A stretch of 64,000 nt of DNA from contig CP136069.1 in the NCBI GenBank assembly GCA_032622095.1, forward strand, positions 15,422,450-15,486,449, written 5' to 3'. The DNA is from Siphonodentalium dalli (lineage: Eukaryota; Mollusca; Scaphopoda; Gadilida; Siphonodentaliidae). The position numbers were made by a program, and so were the translations under genes. Positions within the stretch are counted from its first letter, which is position 1. Every line of letters starts with the position of its first letter. A model generated the notes under the pieces. It made no database searches and was not told the origin of the DNA. It was given only the letters and a program-made list of their open reading frames with translations. Shown one piece after another: positions 1 to 10,216 of the stretch.

Positions 1-722
1 TGCTCCTGTCCCTTTACAAAACAACAAAGTAAATATTCGTCAATTTCCGAAGTCTCCAAATCCTTAGTCGCGATATTCTGTAGCGAATCGTTGTCATTTT
101 TAAAGATATTGAATCTTTCGAGTGTTGAAAGCAACTTATCTTCGTCGAATTTGTCGCGATTCTGTCTCATTGTATAGGACTCACTGTGCTTTAATTCGTC
201 AGATTCACAGAGGTTATAAATCTCACGAGTTTAGTTAGAAAGACACGTTCACGAATTGAATACGAGAGCCCACCTGTTAAGTGCTGTCGGGGTGTTTAGG
301 AATTCTTACAATACATCCGCGCCTCTTGCCTGTACCATTGAGCCACTCTTGGCTTTGATCAGGGTCAACCTCTGTGAGTGGCCTGCTTGAACCTTTTACC
401 ACAAAATTCCCATTCTTGAATTCGCTCAAAACTACTTTTGATAGCTGGGGCATCTCATTTAAGTAGACCGTTCCCCAACGAGCGTAGTTTATATGATCAT
501 ACCTCATGAATATTGGCAGCATATCACGAAAGAAAGGCAAATGAAGCTCCCAAAATTTTCTCTCTGCGCAAGTGTGAAATTGAGTAGAATCTGAACCATC
601 TCCATGTATGTCCACCAAATTTCAAAATTAAGGTTTTTCTTCTCCTTCACAAATTCGTGCACATAATTTCCGATTTCTTCATTGCATATTTCAATAAGTT
701 GCGATATTTCATAGAAAAACAC
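1..722 (-). pseudogene. Frameshifted coding remnant of a dispersed, uncharacterised animal protein family
   Basis: Three minus-strand reading frames follow one another from 722 down to 1. The first (722-504) holds WWTYMEMVQILLNF, the second (618-277) holds FRDMLPIFMRYDHINYARW and VYLNEMPQL, and a third, after the stop at 277, reads TREIYNLCESDEL, RDKFDEDKLLSTLERF and LQNIATKDLE up to the window edge. The order and spacing match a protein I recognise from memory as very widespread and multi-copy in invertebrate and fish genomes, with a NYARW core, but to which I can assign no function. The frame changes near 600 and again near 277, so this copy is broken unless the changes are exon borders; I see no convincing splice sites. 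The reading frame runs off the left edge. A transposon-associated origin is plausible but unproven. Confidence 0.5.
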
Positions 723-2274
723 TAATCATCATCGTTATCATCGTCGCGGTCATTTACTTGGAGCAGCATGCCTATTTGGGGACGTGCTTGAATTTATGAG
801 GAATAAGAAGTGTATTTCGCTCATCTATAGGACGATTCCGCGTGACCACAAACTCAGTCACAACTTACATACTGTTCTATATTCTCTCTGAACAGAGGCG
901 TAGGAAGGTTATAAGTTTATTGATACGGCCCATAGGTATAATTCCATAGCCGCGCTTGCGCGGGTCCGAGGCGCGTGGAGCGCCGAGAAGGGGGGATGGT
1001 ATGGAAGTGGGGTGTCCCCCCTTCCAAAATTGGGAATTTTTTTAATATTCAATATTGAAATGGCGCTTTCTGGTGCATTTTGGCGTAACCAAAGTTACAT
1101 TACACATGCTGGGAGAAAAGAATGAAACATGCATCAATACTCACCGGTATAACAACCATGCATGTATAGCATCTGAACGAATCATGTCCCGACGCACGTG
1201 TCACACAAATAAGACAAACAATGTTGCAGCACAAATTAATCACCAATGTTCTGCAAAACTTAAAGCGGTTTTCCACTATAAAAATTACTCTTCTAAAAGA
1301 AAATTCCACGAATACAGGAACGACGATGGATAATTAATTTTGCTGAATGGAAGAGATATATATCATACCAATGAATGTATAGAGCTTGAATAATAGATGA
1401 GACATACATGTATGGTGGTTCCAGGAATCATGGCCGCAATGTGGTACACATGTCTTCTATCTTAATCTTGACATTTTTACTAACTTGACACAGTCACATA
1501 TCTGCTAACTTGAGACAGTAAAAGAGTAGTACAATATAAATAAATTAAGTTAAATTAAATTATGGGAGAAGCGGGGAAAGGGAATTTGAGATACATATTA
1601 TATGTGATGCTGGGAATTTATGGCCCGGGGTCTTAATTATCGAAGACGGATAACATGATATATTCAACGACGTTTCTTCGATAAGAACTATAATTTAAGC
1701 AGCATGGCATCGTAGAAGTTTCACATTCCGTGTTTTATGACTATCGCCAATCGCACCTTTCCCACGCGTGTAACAACAAAAAACTTCACAGCTGCGAATA
1801 TTGGTACGGCCAAAACCGTCCGGCCGTACCCGCTCCTACGCCACTGCCAGTGAATGACGCTCTCCTATTTAGAAATGAAGCTGGGATATCCACATTGGCC
1901 CCAGCTGCCAATTCGCGATATATGTCAAATACAGTAGATATCTCCAGAACGTTCCCGGCTCCCGCTGCTAAATGTAGATGTAGTTAAGAGGGAGGCCGCC
2001 GTCTGTAGCCGCCATGTTTGATTAAACAGTATATATTCCATATAATTCAAATAGAGTATATGTTACATAATGTGAATCATGAATATTGGTCTATGGAGGG
2101 GATCCGGCATCAAGCATAAAGAATATTTCCCGATGACGTGTGAATAAGCCCACGCTGTGGGAATGATGACATAATATTAGGTAATTGTGTTCATAATAAT
2201 AATAAATAGGTTATTCATCAAAATTGTTGTTGATGGGAGAAACGAATTTGTGTAATAGTCATAGTCAAATCTGT
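723..2274. other. Non-coding stretch, no gene seen
   Basis: No supported exon. A GC-rich patch at about 950-1035 (GCGCGTGGAGCGCCGAG followed by GGTGTCCCCCCTTCC and GGGAATTTTT) looks like a fragment of a dispersed repeat. The rest is AT-rich. The two longest frames (1055-1333 + and 1100-1309 -) overlap each other antisense and show no domain. Confidence 0.5.
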
Positions 2275-3390
2275 TAGACTATCTAGTTTCACGTTCTGAT
2301 ATCTGCCCGTGGGTAGGATGAACTAGGTGTCTGATATATATAGACAGGTGATTGACCATTTACCATTTTATAAAATAATTTTAGTTTATGTTTTTTTCCG
2401 TCGTGATTTAAGGGTTCCCCAACTAGTTTCTCTGAGAAGAGATGTATTACTGACAGACCTAGTTGCGCATGGCACAATACGAGCTACCTCGTATTATATA
2501 TATTCGATGTTGTCAGATTCTTGCTGGAGACAACCATCCCAGATATCAAAAGACTATTCAAGGATTTACCTTATCATTGTGAAACAACATTTTTCGAGAG
2601 CTGCTCTGTCGAGATAGAATCGATATATAGAAATGCGTTTCCATGCGGTTTTCATCAATTTTTCGATATGGTGTCCCCAACTTCCTGTTTTACTCAAAAT
2701 AACTCCCAAGATGTTTATGGATATCTACTTCTTCAATAGGTTGTTTGTTCGTGAACAAGCTTCGTACGTTTCAGAATGCATGTCAATGCTTCTGTTGTCA
2801 GAGCACTAAACTTGACAAGACATTTATAGGACCACGATTCTAGTCTATTGATATTATGCAGTGAAATATTCGCTCCTATGTTTTGGGCCGTCGATGACAA
2901 GTACGAGTGAAGTGTCGTCGGCGAAAAGCCGAAACTCACATCCATATATTCGACTATGTCATTGATAAAGACAAGAAAGAGTACAGGCCCCAGGAGCTAT
3001 CATTGGGACACTCCCGTGGTTATCTTTCCCCATGCAGATTGGCCAGAGGTTAAAACAACACGTTGCTGACGGTCAGATAGATAAGATCTGAACCATTGCA
3101 GTAAATTATTACGGATTCCTATAAAATAAAGTTTGAAGAGTAGGCCTTCGTGCCAAACTTTGTCGAGAGCTTTGCTTATGTCGAAAAATAGTAACCGTAC
3201 ATCGTGTCCCTGTTCTAATGATATACTAACATCTGCCACATAATTGATACGAAGCTGAATCGGCCGGCACGAACCCTGACTGATGTTTGGTGAGTCATAA
3301 AGTGTTTAGTAATACATTTTTCAAACAACTTACTCAGGCAGCTTAATAGTGAGATTGGGCGATAGTTTTCAGGATTACTAAATAAAATAA
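2275..3390 (-). pseudogene. CR1/jockey-like LINE remnant, reverse transcriptase and C-terminus
   Basis: Read on the minus strand, the segment starts near 3380 with ENYRPISLLSCLSKLFEK, continues with HQSGFVPADSASYQL, then FFDISKALDKVWHEGLLFKL and WFRSYLSDRQQRVVL, and after several frame breaks reaches SFGFS, NRLESWSYKCLVKF and finally KLKLFYKMVNGQSPVY. These are, in order, reverse-transcriptase blocks and the downstream region of a non-LTR retrotransposon ORF2. The active-site box and the block before it are damaged, and stops or frameshifts separate the pieces. No endonuclease part precedes it, consistent with the usual 5' truncation of LINE copies. It lies downstream of the lectin gene's 3' end, on the same strand. 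Confidence 0.8.
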
Positions 3391-3403
3391 GTAGTTAGTG
3401 GCG

Positions 3404-3510
3404 TCGGTTAACTGTTTATGTCCACTCGGGGGATTTGGCATCTATTGGACAAGGGCAGAGCCTCGCCCAAAAGATACTCAAATCCCCCACGGACATAAAC
3501 AGTCTAAGCA
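3404..3510. repeat. Short inverted repeat (MITE-like hairpin)
   Basis: CTGTTTATGTCCACTCGGGGGATTT near 3408-3432 is mirrored by AAATCCCCCACGGACATAAACAG near 3480-3504, with a loop of about 48 bases. The arms differ by a couple of bases. No coding content. Confidence 0.65.
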
Positions 3511-3639
3511 ACGACAATAGCTACATATTTTATGTTTATCAGTTCAAAATTGACATAGAACTGTATATGAGAATGTGACGGTATGTGTCAGTGCGAGTAG
3601 CGCATCTTTATCGTGTCTTGATATCTGTATAGTAATGCC

Positions 3640-3960
3640 CTAAATAATCCACATCAGAATTATGGTAATTTTTCAGGATTTAGTCGGAAATATGGCTTGT
3701 TGCCATTCATCGGAAACCTCTCATTGAGAAGTAAATTTAATGTTTGAGACAGTGCAATTTTTTTACTTTTTGATTGGGTGCACATGGGATACGAACCCCG
3801 GCCAGACGACGAGCGCGCCTTGCCACTCAAATTAAAGTCCGACGTCTATACCACACGGCCACCGAGAGACGTAAATATAACATGCTACTGTGCCATATCC
3901 CCTATGGTTACTCTCATAGAGAACTTTCCGATGAATGGCAACAAGTCATATTTCTAATAG
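3640..3960. mobile_element. MITE family A copy carrying an inserted tRNA-like segment
   Basis: The left part has TAATGCCCTAAATAATC, GGATTTAGTCGGAAATATGG and GTTGCCATTCATCGGAAA. The right part has TTTCCGATGAATGGCAACAA and GTCATATTTC, the inverted counterpart. Between them, about 3720-3900 is unrelated sequence containing the tRNA-like unit. Other family A copies in the window close the two arms directly, so this copy appears split by the insertion. Confidence 0.65.
3777..3863 (-). repeat. tRNA-like sequence (tRNA-derived SINE head or tRNA pseudogene)
   Basis: On the minus strand this 87-base stretch starts GGTGGCCGTGTGG, which fits a pol III A box, and near its end has GGTTCGTATCCC, a good B box. 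The length and the A/B spacing resemble a tRNA with a long variable arm (leucine-like 5' end). The acceptor ends pair poorly and I cannot draw a clean anticodon stem, so I do not call a functional tRNA gene. Confidence 0.5.
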
Positions 3961-3961
3961 T

Positions 3962-4088
3962 TTGCTGACATCTTTGGACAACATATCAAAACAATTAATG
4001 CTAAAATTGTCATCTTGTCGCAACTGTCGTGCACGTTATGGCGTCGGTTTCCTGGTCTGTGATAGTAGCCCCGGCATCCGAATCAGAC
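3962..4088. repeat. Dispersed repeat, partner at 13398-13536
   Basis: GCTGACATCTTT, GTCATCTTGTCGCAACTGTC, TATGGCGTCGGTTTCC and GGTCTGTGATAGTAGCCCC recur in the same order and orientation at 13398-13536. The two copies are diverged. Terminal structure was not resolved. Confidence 0.7.
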
Positions 4089-4632
4089 TTTTGCCATAAG
4101 AGATATCTTTATTACCTCCAAGTATAGGAGAGATCGATACACATGACATATAAATACAGTTGGATTAAAGTGGGCTCCCCTGACCAATGTGGTGGGCCGT
4201 TATGTACAAGTATGGAGAGGTGTTGGAAACCACGAGAGTGAAGCATATATGCATTTGAATGTTCACAACAGCTTTTGTTGCAGGAAAATCTTATTTGTCC
4301 AACAGATATGACAGTTAGTCGTTACAACATGCGTGGGTGTTGAGAAGATAATTACAATGGACGAGACACGGGTTGCTGTACGCCATTCCTTATCATTGTG
4401 CTGAGAACGTACAGGAACTTCGCAGAATATAGTACTAGTTCCTTGAGGCAGTGAGATACGTGTTCTGTTAGGGTTTCCAGAGAACTTCCGAGGAGGGTTG
4501 CTACCAGGTCATCTCTGGCTAACGACGCAAGGTGAAAATATTCGGGTATGCCGAAACGAGAGATAATCCCTTCCCAAAAAGAGTTTCTAATAATGAGTGC
4601 GGCTGGAGAAGAGCATACGAACATCCAAAGTA

Positions 4633-4775
4633 CAGTAATACTCTAAATAATCGACCCCTTAACTACAGAAGAATTATGGGTTTTTCAGGATTTAGTCAGA
4701 AATATGGCTTGTTGCCATTCATCGGAAACCTCTCACAGAGAGCATTCCTATGAATGGCAACAATCCATATCTCCT
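4633..4775. mobile_element. MITE family A copy
   Basis: Preceded by TA, the copy begins CAGTAATACTCTAAATAATCG, continues with ACAGAAGAATTATGG and GTTGCCATTCATCGGAAA, and turns back at CCTATGAATGGCAACAA. It lies about 130 bases downstream of the lectin gene's poly(A) signal. Confidence 0.65.
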
Positions 4776-4904
4776 TCTAACTCCTGATAAATTACACATA
4801 ATTATGCTGTTGTTAAGATTCGATTATTTATGGAATTGTTGTATTTCCGATTTTGCAAAAGGATATATTCATGAACACTCAAGACATGACATTTATATAC
4901 TCAT

Positions 4905-4910
4905 TTTATT
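4905..4910 (-). other. Poly(A) signal AATAAA of the EGF/lectin gene
   Basis: On the minus strand AATAAA lies about 155 bases after the stop codon at 5065-5067, a normal 3'-UTR distance. The cleavage site itself cannot be seen from sequence. Confidence 0.6.
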
Positions 4911-5064
4911 TAGCAAAAAATGAGGGCACCAGAGGTGTCCCTAACTCTATTCTCTGATATTTCCGGTACGATTAGAACACTTCATTGATTCTGTGCATTC
5001 CACTCATTTGCATAAAAATACATTTCCCGGTCGTATATCATTAATTCTGTCACATTCTGTCACA

Positions 5065-5294
5065 TCATGGTGTTGGTGGCATAATACACATCCATTTTAG
5101 TTTATCGTTGCAATTCCGAGAGTAATAACCACAACTACCGGCAATTATAGCCAAACACCTTTTGTTTCCTTTCTTTTTTGGCTCGCCTTTTGCCCAAAAT
5201 TCTTTCTTCACAATCAATTTGGAGTACGGTGCATAGTATGACCAGAATTGAGGGTTCTTATCATTAAATCGTTCACCGTCAATCCAGAAATAGT
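5065..5294 (-). CDS. Last exon of EGF-repeat/C-type lectin gene: C-terminal half of the lectin domain
   Basis: The acceptor reads TTGCAG on the minus strand (exon starts after CT at 5295-5296 of the plus strand) and the frame enters in phase 1. The 76 codons start YFWIDGERFNDKNPQFW, then WAKGEPKKKGNKRCLAI, CGYYSRNCNDKLKWMC and a TGA stop after PPTP. This is the second half of a C-type lectin-like domain: the W-x-x-GEP segment, three conserved cysteines near the end and the closing W-x-C. The EPK in place of EPN/QPD and the lack of a WND triplet mean sugar and calcium binding cannot be assumed. It joins in phase with 7580-7783, giving DCK-D-YFW at the junction. The product is expected to be secreted or extracellular. 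Confidence 0.85.
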
Positions 5295-6195
5295 CTGCAA
5301 TGAGAAAGATTTTGGTATTTGATCATACATATTATATTCGACAGGCCCCAAATTTAAATCGGAAATTTGTTAGCTCAAAATATGAATTCATACCAAAAAT
5401 ATTTACATAGCATGTCCGCGATACACTAAATTTTGTTTGCTGATTGGCCAACTGCCATGCAATTGTTAAAATCCCAATAATGCCGCGATATCTTGAGTGT
5501 ATCACAAACAGGAAGTTAAAAACTGTTGACAGTGTTTTTCATTATCGGCCCGCGGTCCGGTGTTTTTGGTAAATTCGCCATTTGGAACGCCCCGAAAAAC
5601 GTTATCAATGGCCTAGAGAACGCCCTAACATATTGGTAATAATTATTTATATCGATCACGTTATCGTAGCTAAGAATTCAATCCTATATCGGGCTGACTC
5701 CATGTGCTCTTTGCGATAGTCTCAAATTATCGGCCATTTTGTGAAAATAAATAAGAATACACTCAGATGTTTTAAGGGAATAAATAATCAAAAAGCTATA
5801 TAAATAAATTTAAGAAATTAAAGTAGTGGGTGTCTATTATTGGGGAACACACAGTTCCAATGCATACGTTTATAACCGGATGTGAGCAACCATTTGTTCT
5901 CGAATATAAATCTAGATTCGATGGTGTTCACTATCTTATGTATAATGTCGCACAATATTTATTTGCAAAATTTAATCATCAACTGGTTAAATTCATGTTT
6001 AAAAATATCAAACAACACAAACGTTACAATCTACGCCACGCAACGCAAATATACTTAATATAAAATGCATATAGAAATCAATTAGTCATATGAACCGGTT
6101 GTAAATGTACCTACCGTTGCTGTAATTACCATGTATATGTTTCACATGTCACTATAATAAATAAATATATATCTAAATATCTAGTGTAGTAAGTG
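5295..6195. other. Intron sequence, nothing recognised
   Basis: Part of the last intron of the EGF/lectin gene. AT-rich with no domain-bearing frame. A short frame at 5830-6063 on the plus strand shows no family features. Confidence 0.5.
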
Positions 6196-6197
6196 TT

Positions 6198-6602
6198 AGG
6201 GTCGTAACCGATTCATCCTGATTTCGATGAATCACGATTTCCTATTCTAGATTAAATTCATGATCCGTTTCCCTGCCGATTCGATTCCGTATTTTTAAAT
6301 TATTGCAACTTAGAATGCTTCCGTAAAATGATTCGACAACACTCGTTGAATATGTTTCTTATCAAATTTAGATGTGAACTGTATTATGATTACACAAGGA
6401 TTTCTAAATTGAACAGTTTAAATAAAATGATAAGATAATATTATGTGTACAACTCCATTGACCTGCTGTCAGCCTGTATCACGGAAAAACTTGGAAACAG
6501 TGTCATACTCCAGAGTGACTACATCGCGATGTTCATCGAATCGTCATGCAAAAACCACCGATTCGAATCGAATCGTGAAGTTGTGAATCGTAACGAACGT
6601 AA
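6198..6602. mobile_element. Degenerate hAT-like non-autonomous element
   Basis: The left end GTCGTAACCGATTCATCC...GATGAATCACGATTT and the right end ...GATTCGAATCGAATCGTG...GTGAATCGTAACGAACG are imperfect inverted repeats built on CGATTCA/GATTCG words. This pattern is typical of hAT-superfamily ends in animal genomes. No transposase remains and the target duplication is not clear. Confidence 0.45.
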
Positions 6603-6619
6603 GAAGTGTTGTCAAACTT

Positions 6620-6964
6620 AAGTACGAAACAGAACCTTATCTTCTTCACACAACATCAACAGAAAATAGAACCCTTTTCACTAGACTGCGAATAAGTAAT
6701 CATACATTGGCTATTGAAAAGGGGCGCCACACGCAACCGCCGACGGCAGTGGAGCAAAAGATTTGTATATTTTGTTCCGATAATGCTATTGAAGACGGAA
6801 AACATTTTCTTTTAGAGTGCAGCGCTTACCGCACACAACGTCTCGAGCTCACAAACCTTATGAAAACACAGTTCTCAGACTTTGAAAGCATGACCCAAAC
6901 TGAACAGCTTGTCAAAATCGTATCCAACAATGTTTCAAAACATGCACTTCAATTTGTCATATGA
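6620..6964 (+). pseudogene. LINE ORF2 C-terminal fragment
   Basis: The open plus-strand frame reads KYETEPYLLHTTSTENR, LFTRLRISNHTLAIEKGRH and CIFCSDNAIEDGKHFLLEC, ending at a stop near 6964. The R-I-S-x-H...E-x-G-R-H block followed by C-x2-C...H-x4-C is the C-terminal zinc-binding tail of many non-LTR ORF2 proteins. Only the tail is kept, as expected of a 5'-truncated LINE insertion. Opposite strand to the host gene. Confidence 0.75.
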
Positions 6965-7173
6965 TCCGAAAATTATTCTACGTACGTGATGAGGATCGTA
7001 TCATAAATCAATGAACAATACAGAATAGATGATCCATTGCACATTCAGCTTGACTTATATTAATATCATTTATTATATATACTGTTCAATACACCATGTA
7101 CAAGTATATGTTACTATGTATGCAAACTGTCCTTATATGGATGTTTTTGCCAATTACACTTATCTTATCTTAT

Positions 7174-7565
7174 CCCTTTACCCAACAGAAGGGCCCTGTG
7201 CCAATGCATTCTCTTATATATGCGAGTCGACCATAGGTCGCCTCGCATATATAAGAGAATGCATTGGCTTAACACATTACAAATTATAAAATTGTTAAAG
7301 AATGTAAGAAAAAATGGTAAAAAGTGTTAAAAAAAAAAAATTTGTTAGGCCAATGCATTCTCTTATATATGCGAGGCGACCTATGGTCGACTCGCATATA
7401 TAAGAGAATGCATTGGCACAGGGCTGACTGTAACTATCACAATGTGGTCAATGAGCCGGTTCCAATGATATCCATATGTTTATGGTTTTATTGACACAGA
7501 CCCAAGATAATTTAGGCGGTTGAAGCTTCATTCGGGCGTTTCTGGGCGTTCTGTTGGGTAAAGGG
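7174..7565. mobile_element. 392-bp DNA transposon with 17-bp terminal inverted repeats, next to a splice donor
   Basis: The left end CCCTTTACCCAACAGAA (7174-7190) is repeated exactly inverted at 7549-7565. The flanks match in 13 of 14 bases (TTATCTTATCTTAT before, TTATCTTATCTTAC after), which may be a target duplication or an existing TTATC microsatellite. The right flank contains the splice donor of exon 7580-7783, so the insertion lies 14 bases from that exon. A family B MITE (7194-7423) is nested inside. No transposase. Confidence 0.75.
7194..7423. mobile_element. MITE family B, compact copy with two hairpin ends
   Basis: Starts CCCTGTGCCAATGCATTCTC and ends in its inverted form, GGCACAGGG. 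Each end is itself a palindrome of about 75 bases (core TATATATGCGAG...CTCGCATATATA). The short interior (about 7290-7345) is A-rich with GTTAAAGAATGTAAGAA. Here the flanking bases are not TA, unlike the copies at 8624 and 39822. Confidence 0.8.
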
Positions 7566-7579
7566 TTATCTTATCTTAC

Positions 7580-7783
7580 CTTTACAGTCATAGTTGTTAT
7601 CGATAAGCCACCTTATGACTTCTCTATACATATTATTGTCTCCTTTGATGTTCAGCAATCGGCTGTTGGGCGCATCTTGAGTGCATTTGGTCCGAGCTAT
7701 TGTAGATGAAGCAGGCTGAGTGTTATGGACTTTTATGCACCACTTAGCATTTTTACCGACCGGCGAGTACCCACTAACACACA
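7580..7783 (-). CDS. EGF/C-type lectin gene exon: N-terminal half of the lectin domain
   Basis: Acceptor ATTCCAG and donor GTAAGATA bracket 68 codons in phase 1-1. The translation holds CVSGYSPVGKNAKWCIKV, then TIARTKCTQDAPNSRLLNIK and IRWLIDNNYDCK. The paired cysteines, the WC near the start, the A-x4-C helix segment and the L-L-x-I strand match the first half of a C-type lectin-like domain. Joined with 5065-5294 the domain is about 145 residues, a normal length. It follows the last EGF exon (9919-10032) directly, so the lectin domain is C-terminal. The donor overlaps the flank of a transposon insertion. Confidence 0.85.
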
Positions 7784-7861
7784 CTGGAATATTGAATTGG
7801 ATTGTTTATTTTCAAAGTGAACATCGAAGTTACAACAAGCTACAACGTATACACATATATA

Positions 7862-7990
7862 CAAAACAATACATAACATGTATTTAAATCAATAAATTCT
7901 TCCACCATATTGTATGGTATAAATAATGACAAACAATACATAACATGTATGTACATCAATAAATGCTTCCATCATATTGTATGGTATTAG
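7862..7990. repeat. Tandem duplication, two units of about 67 bp
   Basis: AAACAATACATAACATGTAT, CAATAAAT and CATATTGTATGGTAT occur twice in order (7862-7921 and 7929-7987) with few differences. Intron of the lectin gene. Confidence 0.75.
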
Positions 7991-8449
7991 TACTAAAGGC
8001 AAATATATAAAGCTAATACATTCATGAATATGTTAAGTCATATATATTTATTTTATATATAGCATAATATATTACTAGCGTCATGGTAACTTTTTTAATG
8101 CCAATTTTAAGGAAATGCTCACTCTTTTCAATATACTAATATTTAGCAGTGACGACAATCTCTAGAATTAATTTGTTTGCGATTTTCCCAGCAATACTTC
8201 GGGATATAGCTTTATCGCATGTTGTTAAGTTATGTACACAAAATAACAAAATGGTATTTAATAACAGGGTTTTTGCCACATAATGGGAAATTTCGGGTCT
8301 TTGTGCATATTTTAAATCCACCTGTATTACGCCACCTGTAGTCTGTGGTTGGCTGTTCTAAATTTCAGTAAATAAGTAGCCAGACGAGAGGGCATATATA
8401 CTACATGTAAGTATTGGCTAAATCTGACAAAATCCTTTATTTTTCGATA

Positions 8450-9116
8450 AAATATGGCACGGCTTGGTGTAGACATATGTGATATATTATAGAGTCGAGT
8501 TTGAACAATGCATAATGTTATATCTACACTGGTCGGCCACATAAACACATTAAACGAGTTAAGTTAAATGGAAGATATGTGACCCGCCATATCAAATCCA
8601 GTCGTACGTCGGGATTTTTTTTACCCTGTGCCAATGCATGCTCTTATATATGCAAGTGGACCATAGGTCGCCTCGCATATATAATGCATTGGCCTAACAA
8701 TTTATTATCATGTTTTTCAAATAAATGTTTCTTACAATTTTTAGGACATAAAATAGAAAACATCCATTACCCTGCGGGGAGCCCCACATATATATAGATG
8801 CATATAGAATAGTGTCGTCTGCTCATGTTTGTCTGGGGCTCTGTATGGGTGAAATTATAAAATTGTTGAAGAATACAAGAACAAATTATTAAAATTGTAA
8901 AATGGTCGACTCGCATATATAAGAGAATGCAATGGCACAGGGTAAAAAAAATCCCGACTTACGACTGGATTTGATATGGCGGGTCACATATCTTCCATTT
9001 AACTTAACTCGTTTAATGTGTTTATGTGGCCGACCAGTGTAGATATAACATTATGCATTGTTCAAACTCGACTCTATAATATATCACATATGTCTACACC
9101 AAGCCGTGCCATATTT
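8450..9116. repeat. Long inverted repeat, arms of about 220 bp, with a family B MITE at its centre
   Basis: Bases 8450-8672 reappear inverted at 8894-9116. Complementary positions sum to 17566 throughout the outer 180 bases, with only an occasional mismatch. Outer arm words include ATATGGCACGGCTTGG, GGTCGGCCACATAAACAC and GACCCGCCATATCAAATCC, each found inverted on the right. The inner part of the arms is the terminal hairpin of the MITE at 8624-8942. Transcribed, this would fold into one long hairpin. It is not coding. Confidence 0.85.
8624..8942. mobile_element. MITE family B copy
   Basis: Runs from CCCTGTGCCAATGCATGCTC to GAATGCAATGGCACAGGG and is flanked by TA on both sides. The interior carries TTTTAGGACATAAAATAG, GGGGAGCCCCACATATATA and CAGACGAC-type words (on the opposite strand), shared with the copies at 39238-39508 and 39822-40175. 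The right-hand hairpin is reduced to one arm. Confidence 0.8.
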
Positions 9117-9356
9117 AGATTGCTACTGTTGGACTAAAACTACAATACCCAACAGATAGCGGGTTGGAAAATCAAACAATGAGAACAATTTCAACCAACA
9201 GTTATGTGCTGTGAAATTTCTAACTAATGTTGTTTTCAGGCATGTTTCAATTGATGAACATTTTAGGGATGGGGAAGTAGCCTAATCACATCACCCCCTG
9301 TCACCACTACCCTGAGCAGCGATATTCATTAGAGGAATTTTTATATGTGCGGTTTA

Positions 9357-9445
9357 CAGTAATGTCTTAAATAATCGACTAAATCCTGAAAAGAAAACCC
9401 ATAATTCTGCTGTGGTTAAGGAGTCGATTATTTAGGGCATTATTG
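9357..9445. mobile_element. MITE family A half copy
   Basis: CAGTAATGTCTTAAATAATCG at the left, then CTAAATCCTGAAAAG, CATAATTCTGCTGTGGTTAA and GGAGTCGATTATTTAGGGCA. The GTTGCCATTCATCGG part is missing, so most of the hairpin interior is deleted. Confidence 0.7.
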
Positions 9446-9570
9446 AATTTTTATTATATAACTCCTAACCACACAACGCCATTCAAAACTCAAATTCCTT
9501 GATTTGATAATTCAATCCAGGCGATGCACATCCAATCGACTATCGCAGATACACCGAGCCTCACCCAATA

Positions 9571-9603
9571 ATATGTTGAGTATATATTATATACTCAACA
9601 TAT
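9571..9603. repeat. Perfect short palindrome
   Basis: ATATGTTGAGTATAT and its inverse ATATACTCAACATAT are separated by three bases. Intronic; could form a cruciform. No further assignment. Confidence 0.7.
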
Positions 9604-9918
9604 CCTCACACATAATCGACATATAATGTGAAACAGGTACAAAATAATCACATTATGTTACCCCTTTTAATCTCATGCGGAATTAAAAAAACCTCTTCTC
9701 GTTTCAGCATTAATTTAGGGGCACAAGTTTTATATTGCTAACGGGATTCATATCCACAACAGTCAATTCTCACCATGATGTGGTGGTCAAATTATCAGTT
9801 TGGACCACGTTCAACTTGGACCACGTATATCACTTGTTTTCACGACAATACGCGTCAATAAAACATTAGTCTCAATATATCGTATGGTAGAGTATTTGAC
9901 CAATAAAAGAATACGTAC

Positions 9919-10032
9919 CGCTGACGTCACAGTGTCGCGATGTCCATCCAGGATGACAATCGCAGCGATAATCGTTCTCCAGATCATGACACGTCCCGTG
10001 GATACATCGGTTAGGGTCACAGTCATTTATAT
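9919..10032 (-). CDS. EGF/C-type lectin gene exon: calcium-binding-type EGF module
   Basis: Acceptor CTAG and donor GTACGTAT, phase 1-1, 114 bp. The module starts INDCDPNRCIHGTC, continues CHDLENDYRCDC and ends GWTSRHCD: six cysteines in EGF order. The entering D-I-N-D-C fits the calcium-binding EGF start, and C-x-D-x4-Y-x-C-x-C is the Asp/Asn beta-hydroxylation consensus. It is the last EGF before the lectin domain and is separated from the preceding EGF exon by a 14.7-kb intron holding a LINE and a 2.2-kb transposon. Confidence 0.88.
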
Positions 10033-10216
10033 CTAGAAAGTAAATGTACATCTAATTAATCATGACAAGTAGTGCATAAATTGTCCAGTAGATGATGGAT
10101 CATGTAGGCTCTGACAAATAAAATAAATCGCTCTTCAAAAGCTTTCGTTCTTATGCCTTCTTCAGTTGATATTGTTCAGACTAAAACACATGATGGCATT
10201 CAGGTACATGTAACAT

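Noticed and set aside
4352-4624. 90-residue minus-strand frame starting MFVCSSPAALIIRNSFWEG
   Set aside because: It could be a LINE C-terminal tail, but no diagnostic motif is present and no reverse transcriptase adjoins it.
7029-7289. Plus-strand frames across the 7-kb and 39-42-kb hairpins (CANAFSYICESTIGRLAYIREC)
   Set aside because: The repeated peptide is only the translation of the family B terminal hairpin, found in several frames and copies.
10130-10170. Hammerhead ribozyme in the CTGAAGAAGG...GAAAGC segment
   Set aside because: CTGANGA and GAAA are present, but stem II would be AGGC against GAAC and does not pair properly.
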